A stretch of DNA of 64,000 bases, from assembly GCA_032622095.1 (NCBI GenBank), contig CP136067.1:133927990-133991989 (forward strand), written 5' to 3'. This document shows, piece by piece, positions 11,880 to 22,419 of this stretch (the first letter of the stretch is position 1; each line of letters begins with the position of its first letter). The stretch comes from Siphonodentalium dalli (Eukaryota > Mollusca > Scaphopoda > Gadilida > Siphonodentaliidae). Below the pieces are notes generated by a model. It saw only the letters and a list, made by a program, of their open reading frames with translations. It was not told the DNA's origin and made no database searches. The position numbers and the translations under genes are program-made.

Positions 11880-13126
11880 TGTGTATGTTGTATGTTATGT
11901 AATAATACTTCATATTTTGCTTCAATACATGCGTGTACTTTAGGGTTTATCAGATTAACTAATTCATTTGAATTGACACCTTGATGACAACCATGGTACA
12001 TAGACTGCCGAAAGGGTGATTTTCAATCAGAAGGCTGTATTTGTATTATAAGTTGAATTGAAATTAAGTATAATGCATGTTCACAGTAAGATCATAGGGT
12101 GCGTCTATGAATACAACATTTTACCTGCAACTCCGTGTTTGGACAGTTGTTGTTCCTGACTTCATTGGGGTATATCGGATAAGGTTTACATGATAGAGGA
12201 GAAGGGGTGAAGTGACATAAATGTGATCGAATGTTCAGGCACCACGTTAGGGTTATTTCTTGTCTACGGCAGTAAGCTGTGACATTCTCTAATAGCGAGC
12301 TATGAGAACTAAATTTAGTCTGAAATATGTCAGATAACTACATAATTCCAGTTAACGTGTGATCAGCGCAATTATTCAGCTACTAAACGGATTGATATGT
12401 CGGGCGAAGATTAACGATACTGTTTTCCAGTAGAGTGGGTTCATTGTGTGGGGAAATTGTATCGAATGGGTTATTCACCAACGAGGGGCGACTAAAATAT
12501 AACTGAAGATCACATTTCTTGTTTTGTTCTGTTGGAGAATGCTGGTGATAATGTTCTTCTGATGGAGTTGATGAATTGTATGTATGTACCGATGGTTGGG
12601 TTGTAAAGCATCGTTCAATCGCCACCGTGATGGACAAATCCAGTGTCCATTTTCTGAAGGTGGGGCATAATTATACAATAGTGACAATAATAATGTCGGT
12701 TTTTGCCGAGTTTTCGGTCTATGCCATATTCGTTGCAAATAAATGAATATCAAATTCCACATCATCGGGTTAACATTGACTGACTGACCAAATCTGGTAT
12801 ATTGAATTTGTCTGCTGTTCATCAACAGTGGCACAGAATACTACCATAGGCATGAAAGAACTCTAAACTTCATAACAGAAGATTCAACACTAACCGGCAC
12901 ATTGAATGAAACGTGTTTTCTTTCAAATAAAATAAATATGAAGTGATCTATGGAAATTAGTATCCACCTTACAAAATGAAAAATGGCGTTTGAATAGTTT
13001 CATGACAAATATCACCAATATGACACAAACTAAAGAGCTTTCATTGAAAATGATATCAAGGTGTGTACACAGAGGATCAGAATGAGTCACTGGTCATTTA
13101 GATTAGTGAAACTGTCTACACAGTGT
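11880..13126. repeat. Segmental duplication D2, copy 1 (empty site)
   Basis: This is collinear with 43,995-45,800. Shared landmarks include TTTATCAGATTAACTAATT, CAGAAGGCTGT, ACCTGCAACTCCGTGT, TATATCGGATAAGG and TTTTCCAGTAGAGTGG. This copy lacks the 631-bp foldback insertion found in the other, and the join CGAAGATTAACGATAC at 12,405-12,420 is the empty target. Minus-strand frames of 84 and 119 residues at 12,383-12,834 are not kept open in the other copy, so they are unlikely to be genes. Confidence 0.8.
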
Positions 13127-13630
13127 GCAGTTCGTAAAGCGTGTGCGATAAGCAAAACACTCAACACAGTGGGGGTGTTTTGGGAGAGTGATTTAAAGTG
13201 ACCCACTTAACACAGAAAGCTTGAGCGGCGAGCATCATCGGAGGGCGCTATATATGGTGTAACCCAGAACCTCAGTTTATACGACCATAAATCACCAGGA
13301 CACGCAATGACCACGAACCTGCTATATATGCAAGATAATCGCGTTATCTACAATTGAACGAATTCATTAAAAGTTTAAACAGGTCAAGACCAGAAAATTA
13401 TCAATATTTAGTTAATACTCTTTTATAAATAAATAGAAATGGCATGAACTATTCTACGTGGTATGCGGTTTTTGCTGCAGTTCTAAGTGTTTCGCGGTTA
13501 TTCTCCAGGATTTCACTCAGTTCATATTAATCCGCTCCTCGCAAGTTCAGCGGAGATAACATCACAAATCACTGTAGGCTCCCGGTATTGAGTGTTGTAC
13601 TTATCGCATACGCTATACGTACTGTATTGT
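13127..13630. mobile_element. MITE family P, complete copy
   Basis: The left end GTGCGATAAGCAAAACACTC (near 13,143) is inverted at 13,590-13,615 as GAGTGTTGTACTTATCGCAT, and the outer flanks also pair (CAGTTCGTAAAGCGT against ACGCTATACGTACTG). The interior has GGATTTCACTCAGTTCATAT and TTAATCCGCTC motifs shared with the other copies at 28.2, 39.8, 45.8 and 61.0 kb. About 500 bp, no ORF. Confidence 0.75.
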
Positions 13631-13913
13631 GCCAGCACATATTTTGTACATTTTCAATGATCCAAGGTCCGATGTGACACCAAATATTTCTGGGGCAATT
13701 AATTATTTGCTTACCAGCGAAAAGCGAAAGTAAAAAATATAATTAAGCAATACTATCAAAAGCGATCGCAAAATTTTATAATTGAAAACGCTCGAGCTGT
13801 ATTATTTTCCTCGTTTGGGCCACGTTTATAAGAGACAATCATTGGAATTGTGTCTTTTGAAATTTGATATCTGGCCATCAAAACCGTCAACATCGATGTC
13901 CAACACACCCTCG
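13631..13913. other. Non-coding; start resembles 31,770-31,825
   Basis: TGTATTGTGCCAGCA and GGTCCGAT words near 13,625-13,680 recur in order at 31,770-31,825. Nothing else was found. Confidence 0.4.
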
Positions 13914-14280
13914 CACAAATAGGTTCACAATCGACCTATAATATTCACATATATATGTTCATAATCGACCTATAATATTCACATATATAGGTTCATATTG
14001 GATTATTTGATTCTGAAATAAGTCCATAGTGGACATACATGTATATCAGTTTATAGCACGGACCACAGTGAAAACCCATTGTATATACCTTACATATGGT
14101 AAGTCGCGAGTTGTTTTATTTGTGTTATTTTCCGCCAATAATTAACTAATACCAAGAAAGTATTGGTTGAGAATGGCACTAAAACACTCATTTTCAGTTC
14201 GTTATGGATTCTAAGCCGGTCATGAACCTGAACAAATCATATTATAAGCATATAACGTGCTGATTCTCTGGAGAACAGTC
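13914..14280. repeat. Dispersed repeat with a 38-bp tandem pair; related to 25,275-25,620
   Basis: The unit 'TTCA.AATCGACCTATAATATTCACATATATA' occurs twice in tandem at 13,924-14,000. The wider segment parallels 25,275-25,620, sharing TTATTTGATTC.GAAATAA, ATAGCAC/ATGGTGCG..CCACA.TGAAAAC and the GGTAAGTCGCGAG or GGCCGCGAGTT words. It lies upstream of both array-bearing TIR elements. Confidence 0.55.
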
Positions 14281-14611
14281 TGGTATATTAATGGAATATT
14301 GGGTCCAATCTAATTATTTTCTGGTATATAAATACGTACACTTGGCAGTTTGGTGCCAAATCGGACAGAAGATATTTAGTATATATCCTATTTATCGTCA
14401 CTCTATTTAAATGTGTGTTTTTATAATTAAAATATCTAGCTTTGATCAGATAGTTCTCCATTTATTCTACAGGAGGGAAAATGGTGCGATCTGAGGTGCT
14501 GACCCTAAATAATGCTAACAGTATTTAGTAATAAAACCAAATAGATATTGGGTGGATTTGCAATACAGATTAAACCTGTGAGTTTAAACATGGTTTAAGC
14601 CATCACAGATG
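14281..14611. other. Non-coding spacer
   Basis: No feature was recognised apart from GTTTAAAC-like words near its end, close to the next element. Confidence 0.35.
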
Positions 14612-17600
14612 TCTGAATCGGCATCTCCAGTTTAGACCTAGTTTAAACTACCAGTTTAAACTGGGTTTTAGTAGTAAAACCAAGTTTTTCTCCACCGCTG
14701 GGACGACATAGATTTGGTCGATTGTGTTACCCGTGGGCCACAATTGTCCAATTGCAAGGATAGGAGGCGTGGTCTGTCTGTTTATTATCGCTACTTGTCA
14801 GTGTATTGTCCGGTCACGCGACCTGTTGTCGCTATCTAATCTCCTAATCAGGCGAATAACCCGTGCGCTTTGAGAAAGCACGACGAATGCACGGTCTATA
14901 GTATAGCGGTTAGATATTATCTATTATCATGGACGAACATGACTTTTGGAACTCAAAAATATCTCTTGAGGGCATGGGTGGGGGCCCGCCACAAATACCC
15001 CATAGAAACACCACCACCCCCGGGGTACCATCCGGACGGGCGAAAATGGGGTATGGACCATTTTCGAGTACGGGAAGGATTTCGGCGAATTGGACGGCAA
15101 GAATGGGTGGCCCGCCCAAAATACCCGATAGAAACATCACCCCTCACCCCGGGATAACTGGGGTATGGACCATTTTCGAGAACGGTAAGGCTAATTAATT
15201 TGGCAGCAGGAGTGGGTGGACCGATCAAAATACACCATAGAATCCCCCACCCACCCTCACCGGGGGGGGGGGAGGTGTCACCGAGGAGGTGGAAATTGGG
15301 TACGCCCAAATACCGAATACAAAGACCCCAGCCATCACCCCCGGGTTTAGGGTACCCGGCTCAAATAACCGATATAAACACCCCACCCCTCACAACCGGG
15401 CGGGGTGGGGTTGGTTACCACCCGAGGGGTGAAGATGGGATATGAACCATGTTCGAGAACGGTAACGATTTCGGCCAATTTGATGACAGGGTGTGTGGCC
15501 CGCTCCAAATATCCCATAAAAACACCATACCCTCATCCTGGAGGGTACCACCCTGCTCGGGTGAAAAGGGGTATGGAGCATTTATCCTTATTCGCAAAAA
15601 ACATGCCTCTGTCGGTCAATATTACGGCATGTATAGGTGGCCCGCTCCAACTACCCCCTAGAAACACCACACCCCACACCCGGGTGTCGGAATGGGGTAT
15701 GGACCGTTATAGAGAACGGTAATGATTTCGGCCAATATGACGGCAATGGTGGGCGGCCCGCCCTCAAATATAGTCCATAGAAACACCCCCACCCCACATC
15801 GGGTGGTTCTACCCGAGCGGGTGAAAATGGGGTATGGACCCCGGGGTGCGGGTTTGGGTGTTTCTATGGGGGATTTGGGATGTGCCACCCACCGTTCTCG
15901 AAAATGGTCCATACCCCATTTCACCCCCTCGGGGTGGTACCCCCGGGTGAGGGTGTTTCTAGGGGGTAGTTGGAGCGGACTACCCACACTCCTGAAATCA
16001 AATTTACCGAAATCCTTACCCTTATCGAAAGAGGTCCATACCCCATTTTCACCTCCTGTGGTGGTTCCCCCAGCGTTGACGGGTGGGCTGTTTCTATGGG
16101 ACATTTGAGCGGGCCATCCATCCATGCCGTCAAATTGGCCGAAATCCATACCGGTCTCGAAAATGGTCCATATCCCATGTTCACCCCTCGGGTGGTACCC
16201 CGGATGTGAGGGTGGGGTGTTTCTATGGGTTATTTGGGGCGAGGCACCCACCCATACCATCAAATTGGCCGAAATCCTTACAGTTCTCCAAAATAGTCCA
16301 TACTCCAATCCCCCTGCTGGGGTGAAAAGGGGTATGGAGCATTTATCCTTATTCGCAAAAAACATGCCTCTGTCGGTCAATATTACGGCATGTATAGGTG
16401 GCCCGCCCCAAATACCCATAGAAACACCCCACCCCTCACCCGGGTGTCGGAATGGGGTATTGACCGTTATCGAGAATGGTAATGATTTCGGCCAATATGA
16501 CTGCAATGGTGGGCGGCCCGCCCTCAAATATAGTCCATAGAAACACCCCCACCCCACATCGGGTGGTTCTACCAGAGCGGGTGAAAATGGGGTATGGACC
16601 CCGGGGTGCGGGTTTGGGTGTTTCTATGGGGGGATTTGGGATGTGCCACCCACCGTTCTCGAAAATGGTCCATACCCCATTTCACCCCCTCGGGGTAGTA
16701 CCCCCGGGTGAGGGTGTTTCTAGAGGGTAGTTGGAGCGGACTACCCACACTCCTGAAATCAAATTTACCGAAATCCTTACCCTTATCGAAAGAGGTCCAT
16801 ACCCCATTTTCACCTCCTGGGGTGGTTCCTCCAGTGTTGACGGGTGGGCTGTTTCTATGGGACATTTGAGCGGGCCAACCATCCATGCCGTCAAATTGGC
16901 CGAAATCCACACCGGTCTCGAAAATGGTCCATATCCCATGTTCACCCCTCGGGTGGTACCTCCGGATGTGATGGGTGGGGTGTTTCTATGGGTTATTTGG
17001 GGCGAGGCACCCACCCATACCATCAAATTGGCCGAAATCCTTACAGTTCTCCAAAATAGTCCATACTCCATTCCCCCTCAGGGTGGCCGTTACCCTCCCC
17101 AGGGTGAGGGCTGGGGTGTCTCTGGTGGGTATTTGGGCGGGCCACCAACCGATGCGTCAAATTGACCGAAAAGAGACCTTTTTGTGAATAAGGAATCAGT
17201 TTCAAAATTCATGTTCGTGTCTAACGTGTCAAATTGATCAGTCCGATCCATCCATGCTCTCAGCCGTCAAAGCGACATCCGAACGAGCGAATTGCAAACA
17301 GACATATATAGCAAGAAATCATCCATCACACTGGCACATGTTTTGTTAGAATTATCTCATAAGTACCGACATAGCCTCCCCGAATTCCACTAAGACTCTC
17401 CTGCATGTACATTGAGTGCAAACGCCCGCGCATAAACGCCTCCCCCAATTCAAAATAAACACTCCCATATATGCGAAGAAACAACATCAATACTGGGCGA
17501 AAAAAATCGGCCGAATAATTAAACCCAAAAAACTAGGTTTTAGTAAAACCTGGGGTAGGGTGGTTTAACTTTGATGTTTTTTCAAAGTATATTTAAAGGT

Positions 17601-17922
17601 ATATTTTCGAGATGAGACGTATGGTACGTATAAATCATATATACCGAAGCTTATACTGATGATTATATAGCCAATTCACCACAAACAATTAGTAATATTA
17701 CCATAACTTTATCACGTCAATAAAACCTAGTTTTTAATTGAGATCGAATTCCACAAACTTAAACTGAGTTTATCACAAAACTTGGGTTAACTACACTAAA
17801 ACCCAGTTTGACTCCCATAAACCTAGTTTAACTATCGTTAAACCCTACTTAAACCTAGTTTAAACTGGAGTTAAACCTGGTCTAGAATAAAACCTAGTCT
17901 AAACCAGAGATGCCGATTCGGA
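14612..17922. mobile_element. Array-bearing TIR element, copy 1 (3.3 kb)
   Basis: The left end TCTGAATCGGCATCTCCAGT (14,612) and right end AACCAGAGATGCCGATTCGG (ending near 17,921) are inverted repeats of about 26 bp. The sub-terminal zones are full of AAACCTAGTTTAAACTGG-type words in both orientations. Between 14,960 and 17,165 is a GC-rich array unlike the AT-rich surroundings. The right arm from about 17,500 matches 27,528-27,880 closely (AAAAAATCGGCCGAATAA, AACCTGGGGTAGGGT, TTTTTTCAAAGTATATTTAAA, CGAGATGAGACGTATGGT). No transposase is visible, so the element is non-autonomous. Family unknown. Confidence 0.8.
14960..17165. repeat. GC-rich satellite array inside TIR element copy 1
   Basis: Units of about 131 bp contain GGGGTATGGACCATTTTCGA, GGTAAGGATTTCGGCCAATT and CCCATAGAAACACCC, or their complements. 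Orientation flips: forward to about 15,840, reverse to about 16,310, forward to about 16,600, then reverse. A second-order duplication is visible: 15,560-16,320 is repeated as 16,321-17,085 with an offset of about 762 bp. Overlapping open frames on both strands, rich in Gly, Pro, His and Trp, reflect composition and periodicity, not genes. Confidence 0.9.
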
Positions 17923-18055
17923 CCTCGGCGACGGTTCAGCAAAACCGGGTTTAAGTGAGCGATCAGTGGCTAGCTGTTATGTGAACATGTGATATAACTA
18001 CCCAGTTATAAGCAGCAGGCCGGTAGTATGGATAGAGACAATATTGCAAATTATG
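17923..18055. other. Spacer between two related TIR elements
   Basis: It contains an AAACCGGGTTTAAG word. Nothing else was found. Confidence 0.35.
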
Positions 18056-18057
18056 GC

Positions 18058-18500
18058 CCGATTCGTCATCTCATGTTTAAACCTGGTCTACGTAAACCTC
18101 TAGGCTTAAACCGCCATGAGTCAACAATATCCGTGGTTAACCCCCGCGACCGCAGGTCTAAGTGACCCATTCGTTATCTCTGGTTTAAACCTGGTCCAAC
18201 CATACCAGTGGTTTAGCAGTAGTGTCTCTGTATCGTCGAGATAATTAATCGTACTTTCCTAATGCGGACCGGCTCGTTTTATTGATTGCGAAAATCAATA
18301 ATTACGACAGCGACCATATTTTGATTGGAAATTTATAAGCGAGAAGCACTGACACCTATAAAGCGTATGGGGATAGGTTTATGTCAATTTCGATATTTTG
18401 TTTGCGTTTTATAAGCTTAAACCGGCAACTAAACCATCTAATTCGGCGGTCCAGCTAACCCAGGTTTACCGAGGCTAAACTTGAGATGACGAATCCGTCT
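18058..18500. mobile_element. Short TIR element with GATTCGTCATCTCA ends
   Basis: The left end GATTCGTCATCTCATGTTTA (18,060) is inverted at the right as TAAACTTGAGATGACGAATC, ending near 18,496. An internal partial copy of the end, CATTCGTTATCTCTGGTTTA, lies near 18,168. The ends align with those of the 3.3-kb element (GAATCGGCATCTCCAGTTTA), so they look like subfamilies of one group. No ORF. Confidence 0.7.
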
Positions 18501-19667
18501 TTTCTTTAAAGGGTGGAGCTGTAAATTATCTCGAGTGAGGGCGTGTCTAAGTGGCGGCTGCCGACTGGTGTTATCATGTCACAGTTGATTCATTCGCACG
18601 CGATTTTTGCTCAGATATGGACATGTAACTATCATGTGTGTTTGCTTGTTTTTTTGCTTGTGGCAATCACAAATACTGGTGTTTTCTATGAATTCATTTG
18701 ATTGGTTCAACGTTTTAATTTATGACACCAAAACCATGCTACTACGTGACCAGATATGCTATACACATAGTTTGCAATCCTTAACTTATATTGCTATATG
18801 AGTCAAATTTGATAACATATCTTGATGTAGATCATGCCACAAAGCTCTACTCTGGCTCCTCCTATAAATTCCCATAATATTCCACCAGTTCAAAACCTAG
18901 GAACTTTTTGATTTTCTGCACGACGGAAAATTTATTACATTGAAAAAAAGCAACGCATGTAATATGGTTGCCCACCTCAAACAGTTCAGATGCCGCGTCT
19001 GGCGTGCTCTCATAAGCAAATTGCTCTTGGTTCAGTATTGACTCGATTATGGAGCGTTAGTGGGGCCTGCGGCCCCTTCGTGCGAAAGGAGCCTGCGTCA
19101 AATTTGCGCACAATTTGATCATTTGAACATTTTAATTAAAAAAAATATTTAATTAAATTTAAAACAAACAAATATTAATATAAATTTTAAATATTGTTTT
19201 TTGTTAGATACAACTCCTTACTCAATTTAACAACACAATTTAAATTTTTTTTTTTTAAATTAAATTTTCTTATTTTCAAATCAGTTTTAGAACAGTTGCG
19301 AACAGACAAACGGACATACATATATACAGCCCTAATACCCTTTAATATATACAGATATAAATGTAAATACACCAAAGTTTGTCTTTGCGGATAAAGCATC
19401 GTGTAGAAAATCTATCACAAACAAAGTGATAAACAGCACGTGAAACTCGTGCTGATAGACATGCCCTTTGTCAGATGATTTAAACCCGTACACAAAGCGA
19501 TCGGATTAATGGTCCATGAGCAATACTCATTTCTCAATGAATAAATCCAATGAGCGTGCACGTGTTCGCGATAATTTATGACATGTCAATAACCATTATC
19601 TCGGCTTGTCTTTTTGTCCGATTGGTAAGAGGGTAGTTTGACTGCTTGCTCATATCACCGAATAGAG
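18501..19667. other. Non-coding, with an AT-only low-complexity block
   Basis: Bases 19,130-19,290 are almost pure A/T with long A and T runs that can pair with each other. A GGGGCCTGCGGCCCC palindrome lies near 19,062, like 3' hairpins of some non-LTR elements, but no ORF accompanies it. Frames in the AT block are artefacts. Confidence 0.4.
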
Positions 19668-19672
19668 TTGTC

Positions 19673-20163
19673 TGTCCCGGTGTCTAGGGTTTAGATGTTG
19701 AATTGGCCGTGTCGGGAACATTGATAACAATCACTGTCCGTAGCTTTTGATAACTTTATATGTGTATAAGTCATAGTGATAAACACAGCAGGAGCATCGG
19801 TAAAAGAGGTCTAGTCGGAATGGCTGATGGGGAGAGAGTCGTTTTTTGTATCTCTCGACGCCAGTAGTTATTACAACGTATGGTGTATAATATCATGCAT
19901 CCTAATAAGGTATGATGTATATGATACACCTACCATGTGACGTGTATCATGCCATCGGTATGGTGGAACGATCGTGGTCTGATACTTCCAACATATAAGA
20001 TGGTAGTACATGTCACATCCAATTTAGAATATGATCTTGATAATTATGATTGTATCTATTCTATTAGTTATATCTCGATGTGCTGTGTTTATCTGTACAA
20101 TACGTTATAGCAATAACTGGGAACATAATTATATATCAACCGATATCTTCTGTACTATCGACA
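19673..20163 (-). repeat. 3' LTR (by element orientation)
   Basis: About 491 bp, nearly identical to the partner at 21,358-21,849. It contains an internal inverted pair, GATGTATATGATACAC and GTGTATCATGCC. Confidence 0.92.
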
Positions 20164-20167
20164 TAAA

Positions 20168-21061
20168 TCAAGTAAACCTCATGCTTTGTATACAGAAAGG
20201 TTTGCATGAATAATTATTATCACAAAATGATCGATAATTACGATCAGTACTCTTATTATTCTGGCTATAATAAGACTGTAATCGGTGTTGAATAGTATAT
20301 TCTCTTAAAGCGAGATCAGTTGCTTGATTTAAAGTCTGTGGATCTTCTCGCAAAAGTTTATCTCTCAATAATTTACTATTTAATCCTGTGATGAATTGTT
20401 CACACATATATAATTGGGCGACTTTTTGTCTAATATTTACTAGCCCATACACATCGATCGCTAATGATCGTAATCTATCAGAAAAAACTTGTACAGATTC
20501 TGCAGGTGTTTGCTGTGCTGCTTGAAAAATAAGGAGCGCATCTCTGTTATCTTTTGCTTCGCTATATCGAACTTTTAATTCCTGCTTGATTTCTGCCCAT
20601 GTACTTCTGATCACACCATCGGCATTTATGCGTTCTTGTGTGAACTGAGTTAAAAATTCGAAAACTGAACCTCTGCTGGTCTGCAGAGCAAATTTAATTA
20701 ATGTTTGATCAGTCGCAGCAATTGCTTGGCCATAACTATATAATTTGTTGGTCCATTCAAGAAAAGATTTAGGGTCTCCCGAAAAAGGGGTGATAACATT
20801 TGTCACACCAGTTTCCATCTGAATTGCTGACGAAATGCGTGTGGCGTCCAACTGTTGGTCTATTGTACTATTAAAATGATCCAATTGTGTGGAAATGCGA
20901 TCTAGTACGACGCCGTCATTTGCGTTTCGTACCTCGTGATTGTCGTGGGTTTCATGCAAAATAGATCGCATTCGCTCTATCTCTCCATCGATTTGGGCGC
21001 TACTATAATTAACGTCATCCGAAAAGGAAGGACAGGAAAGGTGACTTTGTGTCATATTCAT
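20168..21061 (-). CDS. Gag-like capsid protein of the LTR element
   Basis: The minus-strand frame from ATG at 21,061 gives about 297 residues. The open frame extends further upstream, but only through a GTG, so the ATG preceded by AAAATCAAG is preferred. After an acidic, coiled-coil-like N-terminus, the motif PFSGDPKSFLEW begins the retrotransposon Gag domain. It is followed by RSTWAEIKQELKVRYSE and TPAESVQVFSDRLRSLA, both typical of capsid from Ty3/Gypsy or related elements. The domain assembles the cytoplasmic particle. No CCHC zinc knuckle is seen: the frame ends in a short cysteine-containing tail at the 3' LTR, so the C-terminal nucleocapsid part and all of pol appear deleted. Confidence 0.8.
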   Translation of the reverse strand: MNMTQSHLSCPSFSDDVNYSSAQIDGEIERMRSILHETHDNHEVRNANDGVVLDRISTQLDHFNSTIDQQLDATRISSAIQMETGVTNVITPFSGDPKSFLEWTNKLYSYGQAIAATDQTLIKFALQTSRGSVFEFLTQFTQERINADGVIRSTWAEIKQELKVRYSEAKDNRDALLIFQAAQQTPAESVQVFSDRLRSLAIDVYGLVNIRQKVAQLYMCEQFITGLNSKLLRDKLLREDPQTLNQATDLALREYTIQHRLQSYYSQNNKSTDRNYRSFCDNNYSCKPFCIQSMRFT

Positions 21062-21342
21062 CTTGATTTTATTTACTAAAGTAATTGGGAATAGAAAAGG
21101 CAAAAGTGCAGGTATATAAGAAATGAATAATTTGAGTTGGGTTGGCACATGCACATTCTAATTGTGACATTACAGAATTGCTCTAGAACATAGTGCGGGT
21201 ATTGTGTATATTTAATTTGAAATTATTAGACGAAAAGAAACGTCCTGGTTGGTATAGTAAGTACTCACGTATGAACGAAAACACAAGTTCTGGTTCCAAG
21301 CTCACGAGCACCATTCCGTGACGAAACACAAGTTCTGGTTTA

Positions 21343-21356
21343 CTGCTACGGCACCA
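21343..21356 (-). other. Candidate primer binding site of the LTR element
   Basis: Read on the minus strand, TGGTGCCGTAGCAG starts one base inside the 5' LTR, as a tRNA-complementary site should, beginning TGG. I cannot assign the tRNA. A nearby partial duplication (ACACAAGTTCTGGTT..GCACCATT twice, 21,270-21,357) repeats part of this leader. Confidence 0.5.
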
Positions 21357-21357
21357 T

Positions 21358-21849
21358 TGTCCCGGTGTCTAGGGTTTAGATGTTGAATTGGCCGTGTCGG
21401 GAACATTGATAACAATCACTGTCCGTAGCTTTTGATAACTTTATATTTGTATAAGTCATAGTGATAAACACAGCAGGAGCATCGGTAAAAGAGGTCTAGT
21501 CGGAATGGCTGATGGAGAGAGAGTCGTTTTTTGTATCTCTCGACGCCAGTAGTTATTACAACGTATGGTGTATAATATCATGCATCCTAATAAGGTATGA
21601 TGTATATGATACACCTACCATGTGACGTGTATCATGCCATCGGTATGGTGGAACGATCGTGGTCTGATACTTCCAACATATACGATGGTAGTACATGTCA
21701 CATCCAATTTAGAATATGATCTTGATAATTATGATTGTATCTATTCTATTAGTTATATCTCGATGTGCTGTGTTTATCTGTACAATACGTTATAGCAATA
21801 ACTGGGAACATAATTATATATCAACCGATATCTTCTGTGCTATCGGACA
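21358..21849 (-). repeat. 5' LTR (by element orientation)
   Basis: About 492 bp with intact TGTCC and GGACA ends. It is the partner of 19,673-20,163. Confidence 0.92.
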
Positions 21850-21896
21850 TTGTCAATTAGCTGGAAACTGAACAACAAAAACGCCCCCCCCCCCTA

Positions 21897-21990
21897 GACA
21901 CGGTTTGGCTGGACCGCCAATGTAGGTTTAAACCATGTTTAAACTCGGAGGTTTAAACATGAGATGACGAATCCGGCCTATGGGTCTGGC
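21897..21990. mobile_element. End fragment of the GATTCGTCATCTCA TIR family
   Basis: GTTTAAACATGAGATGACGAATCC ends the block, matching the right end of the element at 18.06-18.50 kb. Several GTTTAAAC words precede it. No left partner is close by. Confidence 0.55.
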
Positions 21991-22375
21991 TGTACCAGCG
22001 TTAAACCAGAGCTCACGGAAGCATACTAACATAGACCTTCCGCCTGAGATTTCGGGTTTAAACGATGGATTTAGTTCTTTATTCCTAGAAGCTTACTTGG
22101 ACCAGCTTTGTAACGGAGATGATAATCTACCCATTTTGTGCTTACCTTGCCCGAATTTTCCATTTACCTATCAGCCATCTAGATTAGCTTTAAAAAACAA
22201 ACATAATCTACATTGGACTATTACAGCCGAAAATTATCAACAATATCGGTTGAACCATTTCGGAAAACAGGACAAACGAACTAAGAAGAAAATAAATATT
22301 AATCGTCTCGAATCAATGACCGATGAACAAACCGAATTAAGTCTATCAATGGTAGTCAATATATATGTTATATAA
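21980..22375 (+). CDS. Hypothetical ORF, 131 residues
   Basis: It starts at an ATG inside the TIR fragment end and stops at TAA. The middle has DQLCNGDDNLPILCLPCPNF and a basic stretch, KQDKRTKKK. No domain is recognised, there is no signal peptide, and the flanks are repeats. It could be a fragment of a transposon protein or chance. The frame is longer and more protein-like than most in this window, so it is listed with low confidence. Confidence 0.25.
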   Translation: MGLAVPALNQSSRKHTNIDLPPEISGLNDGFSSLFLEAYLDQLCNGDDNLPILCLPCPNFPFTYQPSRLALKNKHNLHWTITAENYQQYRLNHFGKQDKRTKKKININRLESMTDEQTELSLSMVVNIYVI

Positions 22376-22419
22376 GATAAATGGATGTTGGTTTGCTTGC
22401 GTTCCATTGTGTGTGTAGG

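Larger units (their letters stand above)
19668..21854 (-). mobile_element. LTR retrotransposon, gag-only, with 5-bp target duplication
   Basis: Two direct repeats, 19,673-20,163 and 21,358-21,849, flank about 1.2 kb holding a gag-like ORF on the minus strand. Each LTR begins TGTCC and ends GGACA on the plus strand, except that the left one has lost one G at its end. The insertion is bordered by TTGTC at 19,668-19,672 and 21,850-21,854, a perfect 5-bp target-site duplication. I counted four substitutions and one indel between the LTRs, so the insertion is young. No protease, reverse transcriptase or integrase is present; it must depend on a relative. Gag and the 5-bp duplication fit the Ty3/Gypsy or BEL/Pao groups. 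Confidence 0.92.

Noticed and set aside
12383-12834. Minus-strand frames of 84 and 119 residues
   Set aside because: The paralogous segment at 45.2-45.6 kb does not keep them open.
15658-16557. 299-residue minus-strand frame in the GC-rich array
   Set aside because: Overlapping frames are open on both strands across tandem, inverting repeats. Composition and periodicity explain them.
19130-19400. Overlapping frames on both strands in AT-only sequence
   Set aside because: Poly-Lys/Phe/Asn composition and full overlap on opposite strands indicate low complexity.
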